In this document: piece by piece, positions 9,986 to 21,514 of the stretch | Layout: each line of letters begins with the position of its first letter | How positions within the stretch are numbered: the stretch's first letter is position 1 | Source: Silurus meridionalis | Taxonomy: Eukaryota > Chordata > Actinopteri > Siluriformes > Siluridae | DNA length: 64,000 bases | Direction: 5' to 3' | Assembly: GCF_014805685.1 (NCBI RefSeq) | Contig: NC_060884.1 | Coordinates: 11,497,856-11,561,855, forward strand | Program-made: the position numbers and the translations under genes | The notes under the pieces: generated by a model | What the model was told of the DNA's origin: nothing | Seen by the model: only the letters and a program-made list of their open reading frames with translations | Database searches by the model: none

Positions 9986-11047
9986 TGTCTCATGTTTTTA
10001 TGTTACATTTCATATCAGTTGATCATTTTATATTAGTGTTTTTTTTTATTTAGCTGCAGGGGCCTATGCACTATTAAAAAATTTCTGCCAAGAGAGCCAG
10101 ACACAATAACCTTGCAACATGAAAGGCGTGATTGCTTAGCCTTAATTTGAACACAGATAATGTTCCTTATATAAATACTGGCATATTTATTGAACTTGCA
10201 TTGCCCCCTCTAAATACAGACTATAATTGCTTAAACTGTCTTATACTAATTTTATGTCTGTATGCATTTTCAGCTTTGTTGATAATGATGGTCAATATTC
10301 CCAGCCCCCTAATGCCCCTTTGGTTATAATTAAAGTTTATTTAATTTCATTCTCCAATGTAATTTAATTCACCTGCTTCTAACAAGTGACCCATGCATTA
10401 AAGTCAGCATGTATGGGTCTAATAGAAGAACCAGGAGAACTACTACCCTATTGCAAAAATGTCAGGCCCACATACCTTAAAAAGTCACATTTAAATGCCA
10501 GCCAAGAAATGTGGGAAAATAACACATATGCATCACAAGAGTGTGTGCTGGTCAACAGACCAAAATAAAAATTCAAAGAAATGAATATGAAGTACATGCA
10601 ATGGCAAAGGTCAAATAGCAACATTCAACTAGTAGGAAGACATCTGACAATAGCCAATGAAATGCTAAATACTGCTGTGAATCATCAATCTCGCTTTCCA
10701 ACATCTTATTACATGCACATTAATGCTTTTTTCTGGTGAGTGTTAAAGGTTGTTGCTGAGGTCTATAATGTTTACTTAAGTTATTAACATGACTTACAGC
10801 ACAGCCTGCAAACTGATGTCACAAGAGGAAAATAAAAAGATGCAGTCTGTAAAAATGTTTGGGGTTTTGTACACAATGAAGGAGTGTTAAAAACATAAAC
10901 TATGAATCTTACTTGTTGAGAAGACTGGGGAGTCTTTCATATTATGGGCTTGCTGCTTGTCTGCTGAGCCAAGCAAATGTATGACTGTGATATATCAGAA
11001 TTATCAGAAGCTGTGTTAGAGTTCTAATAATAAAAAAAAAAAAACTG
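9986..11047. other. Unassigned non-coding stretch
   Basis: A+T-rich sequence with short open frames only. No domain or known repeat recognised. Confidence 0.5.
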
Positions 11048-11052
11048 TTTAT

Positions 11053-11081
11053 TCCTTTCTTTCCTTCTTTCCTTCTTTCCT

Positions 11082-11128
<47 letters not shown>

Positions 11129-11138
11129 GTCTCTTTCT

Positions 11139-11189
<51 letters not shown>
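11053..11189. repeat. Compound (TTTC)n-(CA)n microsatellite
   Basis: A pyrimidine array of CTTT/TTCC units at about 11053-11128 is followed by a pure CA array at about 11141-11189. Confidence 0.95.
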
Positions 11190-11192
<3 letters not shown>

Positions 11193-11925
11193 TCTTAGCA
11201 CCTCTTTTGAGACTAAAAATAACATTTATGTATGACTGTGAAACTGCCTTTGAGACCTTTGTTTCTACCTTTCATTACTTAATTATTATTTTGTCTTTTT
11301 TCATTTAAGCAACTGTTCACAAATAATTCATAAGATGCATATAAGAACACAGATGAACAAAGGAACAACTACAGAACTGAAAAAAGAATCAATAAATATG
11401 ACCACTGCGGTGTGGACAGAACTGTTGTCTTTTGTCTACACTGACAACTAATTTTGTTGAATAAATTACCAACAACTATGTTTGATCCAACCACAATTTT
11501 TTTTTCTGTGCCATGAATTAGATTTCCAGACTCATTTACTTACAGACAGTTATGTAATATATTCCTTTTACTTTGATGGTAGTGGTGACATTTATTAGGC
11601 TTTCCCGATAAACCAAAAGTCTCTATGATTTCTTCTGCTTTTTGTCTTTTAATGAGTATGGATGGTACCTTTCAGGCTGACCATGAGTGCCAAAAAATAT
11701 ATTTTTTTATAGATTTTTTTAAAGCCTGCTATTGTGATCCACATAACAGAAAACAAATGGAAAATGTCTCAGATGTATGTGAATTTAATGAATACCCTGT
11801 GCATGTTTGCATGCTAAGCTACACAAACCTCTGCCAAACAGCAGCACACAAACAGCAATTATGAGTATTTCAAATAAAACGACTGGATAACCAGAGACTG
11901 TGTATCCTTGGCTTATGGAAATAGT

Positions 11926-11931
<6 letters not shown>
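11190..11931. other. Unassigned non-coding stretch
   Basis: Nothing recognisable; the open frame near 11625-11864 has no family signature. Confidence 0.45.

Positions 11932-11995
<64 letters not shown>
11932..11995. repeat. (AT)n microsatellite
   Basis: A pure AT run of about 64 bases. Confidence 0.98.
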
Positions 11996-11997
<2 letters not shown>

Positions 11998-12674
11998 AAT
12001 TGAAGTTAGTTTTAAGAGTCTGAATGTTAGAGGCTTGAAGAAGGAAACGAACCCAAACTGTCAGATAACATACAATAATTTTAACAGCCAACAATAACTC
12101 TTGGAAGACGATGTCTTTAAAGATATTGCAAAGATATTGCATGGTGTAAATAAATATTCTCCAATTATTGGTTGAGATGACACCACCATTGATTTTATTG
12201 GTGTTTAAGAGCGCTCTGCACAATTATTTAGTCAGCCCTGTGTCTCATCTCATTTCACTTCTTTAATTAGGCGTAAATTAACGAGCTGCACACTAACTAA
12301 TCAAACCTGAAAGCTTTCAGCAATTATGCCCTCCTCCAGTCACCCAGTGGATCTGGTAGTGGGTGGGAGGCAATAAATGGGATAAAGGAATGCTTTAGTT
12401 AGAGCTAACTATTGATTATAGTCGAGAGAAGGTGATGCTTCTGCAGGATTTATATGCAGTAGAAAAGAAAGTGTGCAGCTTGGCTGTAGAAAGACGTCCA
12501 TCTAGTTCTCAGCAGTTTAAGGGATCCTACTTGTTGAGTAGTGTTAAAGAATTCTAAAGCAGTCAAGGGTTATGCATTTTAAAAAGTCTATTACATGGGT
12601 ATTCAGTTATAGATGGGGGCCTAGGGTGTTATACACACAAAACCAACAAAATTACTTTTTCATGGTTTATTTAT
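11996..12674. other. Unassigned non-coding stretch
   Basis: No gene or known repeat recognised. Confidence 0.45.
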
Positions 12675-12990
12675 CTAATAGATGGGATTTTGGATTTGAA
12701 AAAAAAAAAAACTAATAAAACATATTAAACAGTAATTGACTAAATCTATCCTCCAAAAGATTAAGTAAATCTGTACAGTGCAAGCTAATGCTCTGTGTAA
12801 AAAAAGAAAAACTGTACAATACTCCAAATGATATGCAAAATGGTATACGAAACTGTGATGCAAAAGGTAATACCCTAGACCAAACAGTAAAATAAACTGT
12901 ATATAACATTATACAACACTGTAGTGGTGATACTAAAAAGAAAATGCATTCATCAATACACCACACATACCTGGCATATCTATGCACATT
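12675..12990. repeat. Dispersed repeat, copy 1 (sister copy at about 27640-28790)
   Basis: Shared blocks include GTACAGTGCAAGCTAAT (12774 and about 27700), AAATGATAT, GATACAAAACTGTGATG-like sequence, and a CTAGACCAAACAGTAAA / CTACACCAAACGGTAAA pair. The sister copy is interrupted by a hAT element. The family is unidentified; no coding potential is evident. Confidence 0.55.
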
Positions 12991-13539
12991 AACTCACTCA
13001 CTGCATCTGCTAATGTCCACAAGCGTATCTTTCTCACTAAATTATGTGCATAACTAGATAGCAACATTCCACATTTGCTTGATTCTTACCACATATAATG
13101 TATATAATATTTAAAACTAAAAAAAAACATTGCATTTGTAAAACAATATCATAACCTTGAGTCATGGTCATTGTGATGTCATAACATTAATATGTTATTA
13201 CCTGAAATTTCATAATCCACCATCATCCTCAAATTAACTTGTTTATATGATTTTGTTTACCTTTGCAAAATACTTTAAGTGATCTGATATTATTATTTAT
13301 AATGATTTATAAACTTACATATAACTTACATAGCTGTTAGATGAAACCTACAAACGTTTTATTTTCATGCCATCTTACTTTTTTGGTCTTTCTTATATTA
13401 CCCATAATTAACCACAAGTCCTACAAAATGACATCAGTGTAGTTTTTAAATGTATAAACCCCTGCTCCAACTTTTTGCATTTAAATGTACAACATGACCA
13501 AGTTACAATCTCCCCCTGCTTAGAAGTCAGCATCCTCTG
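12991..13539. other. Unassigned non-coding stretch
   Basis: A+T-rich, no recognisable feature. Confidence 0.45.
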
Positions 13540-14590
13540 TGACTAATAACTAGTTTCTCACTTATTTAACTGCCTCTCCAATGAAACCTGTACCCAAACT
13601 GGCACTGATCTGGGAGACTGCAGCAAGAGTGACATGTAGTCTAAAACTGACTTGCTCATTGTGCAGAATGAATGCTGTCCTGCATTTGGCCTTTTACCTC
13701 TATGGGGAACTGGAACTGGAGTTAATTTATGGGTAGGACTAGGCTCTGGTTCATATTCAGCTAGTTCCTGAGTTGTACTGAACCAAAAGGTAAATCTGAT
13801 TGCAGGAGCCACTCATCTCTGGTCCTGAGTTAGGGGCACAAGGTCTAATGTCAACTCTTTTAACCCTCTTGATAGGACCTTCTTCGACAAGTTCCACTTT
13901 GTATGTAGTTCATTGTACTTCACCACATGCTGAAGAATGGGTTTTTAGGCATCTTGAATAATTTTTTAGCTTGGGGGCTTGTTTCTGAAGTACACAGTCT
14001 GACCTACTAGATGGACAGTACTTTATTATTTCACACAGAAATTCATTCAGTTGCTTTGAGGTCAAAATACTCTTTTGCTCGGCATGCACATCTTTAAGAC
14101 ATCTCTGATGTATAAAAAGCCAATTGTGATTTGTTTTGACAGAATATCCTATAGTGGAGTGAAGCTGTACAATGTATGAATAGACTAACTCTGGAAAGTC
14201 TTCTGTCTACCTGTGCTTTTTCTCAGGTGGGAGTTTGCAACAGTTCATGAACATTCTATTGAAATGCTTACACAGGGCTTTTTCAATTGGGTGATGGAAA
14301 GTCATGTGGCTTTTATTCACACCATACAGTTTCCACAGTTCTGCGACCACCTCACTTTCACAATTTCTCCCCTGGTCTGAATTTAGATGTTCAAGCACTC
14401 CAAACTTCATATACCATTCCCCCAATAAAACTTTGGCTGTGGTGTCTGCTTCTTGATTAGTGTAGGAAAAGTTTGTGTGTATTATTGTAAACACATCTGT
14501 GATCGCTATTACATTTTCCCTTCCATTTGTGGCTGGTTCTACTGTAGTAAAATCAATAACATCTACAACCACACATTTTAAAAATGCTCT
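13540..14590 (-). pseudogene. Ty3/gypsy integrase core and C-terminal region, broken
   Basis: On the minus strand, 14590 to about 14210 encodes an integrase core of the Ty3/gypsy type. VVVDVIDFTTVEP carries the first Asp near 14565. ENVIAITDVFT follows, then LNSDQGRNCESEVVAELWKL with the second Asp near 14378, then MTFHHPIEKALCKHFNRMF. In that last block the family has Glu before Arg/His-Phe-Asn; here it reads Lys, so the third catalytic residue is lost. Further left (14200 to 13560) the reading matches a post-integrase tail with several breaks. Related RT and gag parts lie far to the right on the same strand, so this is one fragmented element. Confidence 0.85.
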
Positions 14591-14818
14591 AACATTGTGT
14601 AAAATGTAAATAAAAACAGAATAAATTGCTTTGCAAAACATTGCAAAAAAAAATTCACATTTTATTTACAACATACCATAAAAATTTGACCAGAGAATAT
14701 GTACCATTTCAAAGTCATGGTACAGGGCCATGTTCACCACTGTGTAGCATGACATCTTTTTTCCATATACATCTGAAAACTAAAGAGTTTTGGGGATGAA
14801 TGTTGCCCCATATGTGTG
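14591..14818. mobile_element. Tc1/mariner-like terminal or MITE fragment
   Basis: The block TAAAATGTAAATAAAAACAG (14597) and ACATTTTATTTACAAC-type sequence (about 14657) resemble the subterminal region of fish Tc1 elements. The reversed motif ACACAGTGGTGAACATGG (near 14735) resembles the 3' non-coding part of such elements. It lies between integrase and RNase H of the gypsy copy, consistent with insertion there. Boundaries are uncertain. Confidence 0.4.
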
Positions 14819-15289
14819 TCAACCAGCGGCGCGTGCACGTCCGGGGCTGCCACTTCCGCAGCACCTGCTTCCACTTCTGGGTAAGCGCGAACTTGCAACC
14901 ACCCTGGCCACCATCTTCCGGCTGCATAACTGGACGTGGATTCCTCCCGTACTCTGCCAGATTGTCTTGGCGGCTCACTGTCTGTTTAAAACCTTTCTGT
15001 CCATCGTTTTTGCATCATGGGTCCCTTGGTTTCTAGGAATTGCGCCTTGCAGCCAGTTGCGGTTCATTTTGATCTTTTCTATAATCAGACTGTTTTTCTT
15101 ACTCTGCCTTATCCCGCTCAGCGCTGTGTGGCAGTAAGTTTTCTGGCACTTTTTTTGTGTGTTTCTTCATGGGTGGACCATTTAAGCAAAAAATGTTTAA
15201 AAATGTTGAAAGGTCAATACTGCAGGCAGGCCATTTTAGCAATCAGACTTTTTTACTATGAAGTCATGTTATTGTAATAGGTGCAGTAT
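14819..15289. repeat. G+C-rich block, possibly an LTR fragment
   Basis: Base composition changes sharply at about 14820 (CGGCGCGTGCACGTCCGGGG). The block, which is LTR-like in style with pyrimidine-rich runs, extends to about 15130. It encodes a hydrophobic open frame of about 115 codons, which I do not regard as a gene. It interrupts the gypsy element. Confidence 0.3.
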
Positions 15290-16125
15290 GCAGTTAGCGT
15301 TGTCTTGCTCAAATATGTAAGTACAAAGGGGTACACAATCATCACCTTAATATCTTTTGTACCTGGCTCATGCTACCCTTTTAAATGGCGCATCAGCAAT
15401 CTTGGTAGACCGAACGGGCTGGTATTGGACTTCAAAATTTAACACAACTATCAATTCTGCCATATCGATGCTCAATAGCGACTAATGTAGGCCGTGTTAA
15501 GATGCCACAAAGGGTTATTATCAGCTAGTACAGTAAACTTAGATCCATGCAAGTAGCCTCAGAATTTCTCAACAATTGCCTATTTATGTGCAAGAAGTTC
15601 TAGTTTCGTGCTGCTATCATTTTTGTCATCTTATTCGGCATTTCTGAGCCTACAGCTGGCATACGTTATTACTCACTTATTCCCACCTTGTTGCTGATGC
15701 AGAACAGATTCTAAACCATGACTGCTGGCATCTGTTTCAACAATGTAAGGATGAGTGAAATCAGCAAATCCCAATATTGCTGCACTAATTAGTTTTTGCT
15801 TTAAGATATCTAAAGCACTTTGGCATTGAAGAGTTCACGCATTACACATCATCTGGTTATCTCCAGAGGGAGGTCCAAAATTTAACATATCCAAGTCATG
15901 CAGTTGGCCTGCTATATTAGATAAATGCTCAACAAATCAACTATAGTATCCACAAACCATAGGAAAGATCTTAAATCCTCGACAATCTGATTTTCTAAAA
16001 ATTTTACTTCATCCTGTAGGAGGTGGCATTCATTCAATTTGACTTTATCACTAGTATTCTTCAGACTTTTAAGGACAACTTCAAGGTGTTCTAGATGCTT
16101 GGCAAACCCTCTTGTATATTTTTAA
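15290..16125 (-). pseudogene. Ty3/gypsy reverse transcriptase thumb and RNase H, broken
   Basis: The minus strand from 16125 reads FAKHLEHLEVVLKSLKNT, then KLNECHLLQDEVKFLENQIV, the thumb/connection seen after the catalytic palm of Ty3/gypsy RTs. RNase H follows: PYIVETDASSHGLESVLHQQ at about 15745-15690, with the catalytic Asp of the TDAS motif. Several stops and frame changes occur (near 15950 and 15830). Weaker continuation runs toward 15290. The segment fits between the RT palm (23404-23085) and the integrase (14590) of the same orientation, so these are parts of one element that has been pushed apart. Confidence 0.8.
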
Positions 16126-17187
16126 GTAAGAGGAGAGAAGAAGAGAGAATGTAAGGGGAGTATGAAGTCCAGTTCAAGATACTCTGGCATCAAGCTTAGT
16201 CAAAAGGACTGTGTATGTACAACGCTTTTTTTTCAGTGGCTGGCTTTGTATTTTGCTGCTGTCTTAACTTGTTTGCGCTTAAGACACAGCTCTTTAAACT
16301 ATCAAAAAGGAGCATATGGAGGACAGTGGTAGCTAGGCCTTCACTTCAGCACATTTTGGATTTGGATGGATTTTTATTCATACTTCTATGTCTTTCAACT
16401 GCCATTTCATCGATTTCTCTTTATCTTAGCAACTAGCACAATACACACACACACACACACACAGACACACACACACACACAGAAGAGCTTGAGAAGATAC
16501 TAGCAAAATAGCACACCTAACTGAGTGCTCCTTGGAAGCATGGAAGCATGGAAACATGGAAGCAGGATGTCCAGGTGACCTATGATAGAAACTGGTACAT
16601 CGGACAGTGAGTGTGGGGGAATGGGAACCTTATAAAGGGGATAGGTAAACTGACAGTAAATTAATAATTATCCCAACCCAGAGTAAAAAATAAAAAAAAT
16701 GTGGAATGATGTAACACAGATGAGGTCTCTGAAATAGTAAACAATTTATAATAGTTACATTAGGTTTTTTGTAATAAAGTTACAACTCAAAACAACAACA
16801 AAAATGCACTTTCACTTCATGTACACAATATGTTTTAACATAAAACTTTTCCATGTAGACAACTTTCATATACAGTTGACTAAGTGTGTTTGTGCAACAT
16901 TTTGACATATTTGCAAAGGCATATTTGCATATTCCAACAAAGTAAAATGAAGGTTGCGATGACAAATTATTAGGCTTGCAAACGTTCTATATTATAAGGA
17001 ATCATCCCATATTTAAGACATAAAAGTAGCGTTCCGTATTAAAATCATATAGAATGCAGTTTGTCCTGTATAATCTACATGTAGAATAGAGAAGTGTATA
17101 CAGGCTAAATGTGCTGTTAATGTCTGTGCAAGGTAATGGTATGTACAGTTGCTGAATTATAGCGTGAACTTATTATATGTACAAGAG

Positions 17188-17188
<1 letters not shown>
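16126..17188. other. Unassigned stretch with a small CA microsatellite
   Basis: It contains a (CA)n run at 16443-16481 and a short imperfect array of GGAAGCAT-type units at about 16530-16565. No gene recognised. Confidence 0.5.

Positions 17189-17234
<46 letters not shown>
17189..17234. repeat. (GT)n microsatellite
   Basis: A pure GT run followed by GTCT-containing variants to about 17265. Confidence 0.95.
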
Positions 17235-17236
<2 letters not shown>

Positions 17237-17503
17237 TGTGTCTGTGTCTGTGTGTCTGTTTGTGCATGTGCAGAGAGCTCTCCGTCATTGGGTGTTGCTA
17301 TGTTACCTGAATGCTAGCTAAGCGGACATAAGAGGTGTAACTTTGAAGCTAGTAGCTCAAAATGGCAACTAGTCCCTCTTTTGAAAAAAAGAAAGAAGAA
17401 AGTAAAAACATCTACATACATATAAACCAGAATGGAACACAGAGAAGCCATTGCTTAGAGAAATCCAGGGAAATATGTACATGGCAAATTGTAAATTATG
17501 AAG

Positions 17504-17506
<3 letters not shown>

Positions 17507-17590
<84 letters not shown>

Positions 17591-17591
17591 A
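17507..17591. repeat. (AT)n microsatellite followed by a T run
   Basis: About 68 bases of AT then about 17 T. It directly abuts the truncated end of a DIRS fragment. Confidence 0.97.
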
Positions 17592-18262
17592 CTGGATAGG
17601 TGAGCTTCTGCTGATCAGCCGGCCACTCTATATTCAGCTTGGCAACAGCACGAGTCACTACCTCAAATAGCTCCTCGAAAAGAGCTGGCTGAGGGTTTGC
17701 CTCAAAAGAAGAGAGTGGGGCTGCACCTTCTGGTCGCAAAGCGGAAAAAACACCATTGGCATGCTTCCCGAACATCGTGAGAGGACACTGGACCTAGCCA
17801 GAAAGAAACGGAGAAAGGGGCAAAGCATTTTCAATCCCTTTGCAAGTTTCACCTGCAAACCCCAGGTCCTCAAATGCTGCTTCGCCTCGGCATTGCCTCG
17901 CTTTGGGGAGCGGAGCATACGCGTGGGTTTTGCAGCAAATGTGAGCAGCCAGCTCCATCGAGAGCCGTCTGAGCATGCACCGCTCCCACACAAACTGTGC
18001 TTGCTATCCATTCATAGAAAATCCCGCACCTTAACTTTTACATAGAACAAACACACAGAGTACTTTCTGAACAAACAGAAGCTAGTGCCGGTTTCACTCC
18101 ACATGCACTTATAGCATCCTGGTCATGACGCCACCCCACCGGTGACGCAGCGCTTTCCATTGGACTAATTACACACATGATTCAGTGTTTGTACAATGTG
18201 GAAGCATTCCCAAAGCATTGTTGATGCAGCTCAAATTCCTGAAAGGGAACCTAAAATCATTT
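17592..18262 (-). pseudogene. DIRS retrotransposon, 5' end and start of gag-like ORF, truncated
   Basis: The right part (18262 to about 18060) is the DIRS terminal block, including reversed GAAAGGGAAC and a GCATTCCCAAAGCATTG motif near 18203. The minus strand then encodes the N-terminal part of the DIRS ORF1 (gag-like) protein: MWERCMLRRLSMELAAHICC, KARQCRGEAAFEDLGFAGE, then after a stop MFGKHANGVFSALRPEGAAP and LFEELFEVVTRAVAKLNIEW. The left end is lost at the AT microsatellite. Stops and a frame change near 17790 show decay. ORF1 of DIRS packages the RNA; RT and recombinase are absent here. Confidence 0.7.
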
Positions 18263-18827
18263 AAATTTAGAGAACGTTTGAAAGTTAGCATATTAGCAAA
18301 GGAAAATGTATGAATTAAAAAACTGTTTAAAAAAACAAACCTCATCTGTAAAACATGATACATGTAGTGAGTCAACAGTACATCTTATAATGATCAAAGT
18401 TACTGTTAAAAAAATATATTTTATAGAAGGCGGGAAATAGTTAATTCGCCCATAACTGCGGCCATAGCAAAATTAAAATATGTAAAACTAAAAAAAAGAT
18501 ATTTATTAAATAAGACCGATTAAAACATAAATATAGTTAATGTTCAAGTGTAAATCATTTATATATATAGAAAATACCTTACCTGGTAAAATCTCCACAT
18601 TTTTTCATTCAAATCTTTCTTGTTGCTGTTTCAGATTTGCAGGAAGTATTTTGCCGACTTGCTGCCATTAAGGGTTTTTTTTGTTTTTGTTTTTTTGCGT
18701 AGCATCTACATTTGCACTTACTGGCAGCAAATCAGGTATAATGAATGTTATTATCATGTTGGTTTCAGATCCATTACATTCATGTTATGAAAGAGTAATC
18801 TCGAACAATAATAGTTATCCTATAGCA
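18263..18827. other. Unassigned non-coding stretch
   Basis: A+T-rich; nothing recognised. Confidence 0.45.
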
Positions 18828-19090
18828 CAGCGGTCCCCAACTTTTTTTACGCCACAAATACAACAAAATAAAATGATACAACTGGCATTAAAACTGGTAT
18901 TTTCTAAATAAAATAATAAACGTGAATCCACTGTTTTGTTTTTTGTTCATTTTGCTATCTTGGGGGTTTTTAATTTAGCGGTAATGTATTATGTGTTACC
19001 AGCCGGAGCAGCCCCTTTAAGCAGGTATCGGATGTGGGGAAGACATTTGACCGAGGCAAGCATCTTGACATGCATCAAGAGTTTCATAGA
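18828..19090. mobile_element. hAT-type element terminus (truncated)
   Basis: Starts with CAGCGGTCCCCAACTTTTTT, a terminus shared by a large family of vertebrate hAT elements. No matching right end was found before the Tc1 at 19091, so the copy is truncated or interrupted. Confidence 0.5.
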
Positions 19091-19440
19091 TACTGTGGGG
19101 CAAAAAAGTATTTAGTCAGCCACCAATTGTGCAAGTTCTCCCACTTAAAAAGATAAAAGAGGCCTGTAATTTTCATCATAGGTACACTTTAACTATAAGA
19201 GACAAAATGAGAATCACATTGTCTGATTTTTAAAGAATTTATTTGAAAATTATGCTGGAAAATAAGTATTTGGTCACCTACAAAAAAAAGCAAGATTTCT
19301 GGCTCTCACAGACCTGTAACTTCTTCTTTAAGGGGCTCCTCTGTCCTTTACTTGTTACCTGTATTAATGGCACCTGTTTGAACTCGTTATCAGTATAAAA
19401 GACACCTGTCCACTACCTCAAACAGACTCCAAACTCCACT

Positions 19441-20052
19441 ATGGCCAAGACCAAAGAGCTGTCAAAGGGCACCAGGCTGGGAAGACTGAATCTGCAATAG
19501 GTAAGCAGCTTGGTGTGAAGAAATCAACTGTGGGAGCAATTATTAAAAAAATGGAAGACATACAAGACCACTGATAATCTCTCTCGATCTGGGGCTCCAC
19601 GCAAGATCTCACCCCGTGGGGTCAAAATGATTACAAGAACGGGGAGCAAAAATCCCAGAACCACATGGGGGGACCTAGTGAATGACCTGCAGAGAGCTGG
19701 GACCAAAGTAATAAAGGCTACCATCAGTAACACACTACGCCACCAGGGACTCAAATCCTGCAGTGCCAGACGTGTCCCTAGTTTGCTAGGGAGCATTTGG
19801 ATGATCCAGAAGAGAATTGGGAAAACCAAAATAGAACTTTTTGGTAAAAACTCAACTTGTCGTGCGTTTTCTTCACTTTCTGCAAAGGGACTAGGACAAC
19901 TGATCTGTGTAAAGAAAAGAATGAATGGGGCCATGTATTGTGAGATTTTGAGTGAAAACCTCCTTCCATCAGCAAGGGCATTAAAGATGAAATGTGGCTG
20001 GGTCTTTCAGCATGACAATGATCCCAAACACACCGCTCGGGCAGCGAAAAAG
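19441..20052 (+). pseudogene. Tc1 transposase, broken and truncated by a LINE
   Basis: ATG at 19441 starts [19 protein letters not shown] and is followed by a stop; frame changes follow near 19500 and 19545. The open part from 19627 reads [28 protein letters not shown] and [19 protein letters not shown], where DND contains the second catalytic Asp of the DDE triad. The first catalytic block (WSDE type) is lost in a deletion around 19820. The last ~70 residues, including the catalytic Glu, are missing where the LINE begins. The gene is non-functional. Confidence 0.85.
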
Positions 20053-20254
20053 TGGAAAATATATATATAATTTATTTGTACAGGTTATATACACAAATGA
20101 ATGAAATGTTGGGCAGAATGTACAGTAATGATATAAAGATACATAGATAAAAATAGTGCAGATGTAGTGAGTAATAGAAAAGTATGTAATATGTACATGT
20201 ATAGTACAAAAGGTTATATACAGTGTTTTGTTTTGTGTTTTGTTTTGTAGTGAT

Positions 20255-21514
20255 TTAGCAGTGTAGTGTAGAGTTCAGTAGTGTGATGGTGGATGGAAAA
20301 AAACTGTCCCTGAACCTGCTGGTTCTGGTGCGCAAGTTCCTGTATCTCCTTTGTGATGAAAGGAGGTTAAACAGTTTATGACTGGGATGTGAAGAGTCCT
20401 TGATAATGTTGTGAGCTCTGCGCAGACATCTGCTGTGGTAAAGGTGTTCAATGGCAGGTAGTTGGGTGCCAGTGATGCGTTGGGCGGTTTTGACCACCCT
20501 TTGCAGGGCTTTTCGTTCACTCACAGTAGAGCCTCCGTACCATACAGTGATGGAGTTGGTCAGGATGCTCTCAATGATGCAGCGGTAGAAGCTCTTTAAA
20601 ATCCCTGGGGACAGATGAGATTTCTTGAGACTTCCCAAGAAGTACAGGCGCTGTTGTGCTTTTTAAACAAGAGCTGACGTGTTCTGCTGCCATGTCAGAT
20701 GCTCAGAGATGTAAACTCCCAGGAACTTAAAGCTGGAGACTCGTTCTACCTCAGTTCCATCGATGTTGACAGGTAGATGTCTCCTGCTGTTGGATTTCGA
20801 AAGTCCACAATGAGCTCTTTGGTCTTCGTGGCGTTGAGTCAGGTTGTTGGTGGCACACCACGCTGCCAGATTATGGATCTCTTCCCTGTAGGCCGATTCG
20901 TCATTGTTGTCAATCTGGCTGACCACGGTGGTGTCATCTGCATACTTGATGAAGATGTTGGAGTTATACAGAGGAGCACAATCGTGGTTGAACAGGGAGT
21001 AGAGCAGTGGGCTCAGAACACAGCCCTGCGGGATGCCACTGCTCAGAATGAGGGTAGAGGATACCTGGTTTCCCAACCTGACAGATTGAGGTCTGTTGGT
21101 GAGAAAGTCCAGAATCCATCTGCAAGTGGAGGTGCAGATACCCAGTTCACTGAGTTTAGTGATCAGTACAGTGGGGAGGACTGTATTGAACGCAGAGCTA
21201 AAGTCAGTGAACAGCATTCTGATGTATGTGTTGCTTTTATCCAGGTGGGTGAGGGCTGAATGAAGAGCTGTGGAAACTGCATCCTTTGTTGACCCGTTCG
21301 AGCGATAGGCTAGTATGGGTCCAGTGTAGGTGGTAGGCCCGCAGTAAGGTGATTCAGGATCAGTTTCTCAAAGCACTTCATAGCAATGGGGGTGAGTGCA
21401 ACTGGGCAAAAGTCATTCAGGCATTTAGCAGCTGAGTGCTTAGGCACTGGTATGATAGTAGTGGTCTTCAGGCATGTAGGTACTGTGGCTTGGGCCAATG
21501 ACAGGTTGAAAATG
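20255..21514 (-). pseudogene. LINE reverse transcriptase, broken
   Basis: Continuing on the minus strand: [20 protein letters not shown] (about 21420-21360), [19 protein letters not shown] (about 21205), [15 protein letters not shown], then [15 protein letters not shown] with the intact YADD catalytic aspartates near 20945. After that come [20 protein letters not shown] and the C-terminal KALQRVVKTAQRITGT block near 20510. Frame breaks at about 21310, 20830 and 20660 prevent one continuous product. The palm motif is intact, but the copy is inactive overall. Confidence 0.85.

Noticed and set aside
14790..15137. 115-codon hydrophobic open frame as a gene
   Set aside because: It spans two different sequence blocks (a mariner-like fragment and a G+C-rich block), and overlapping open frames of similar length exist. 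It looks like chance.
17362..17775. Open frames on both strands rich in Ile-Tyr
   Set aside because: They are translations of the (AT)n tract at 17507-17574. The same applies to frames at 11870-12223 and 40268-40636.
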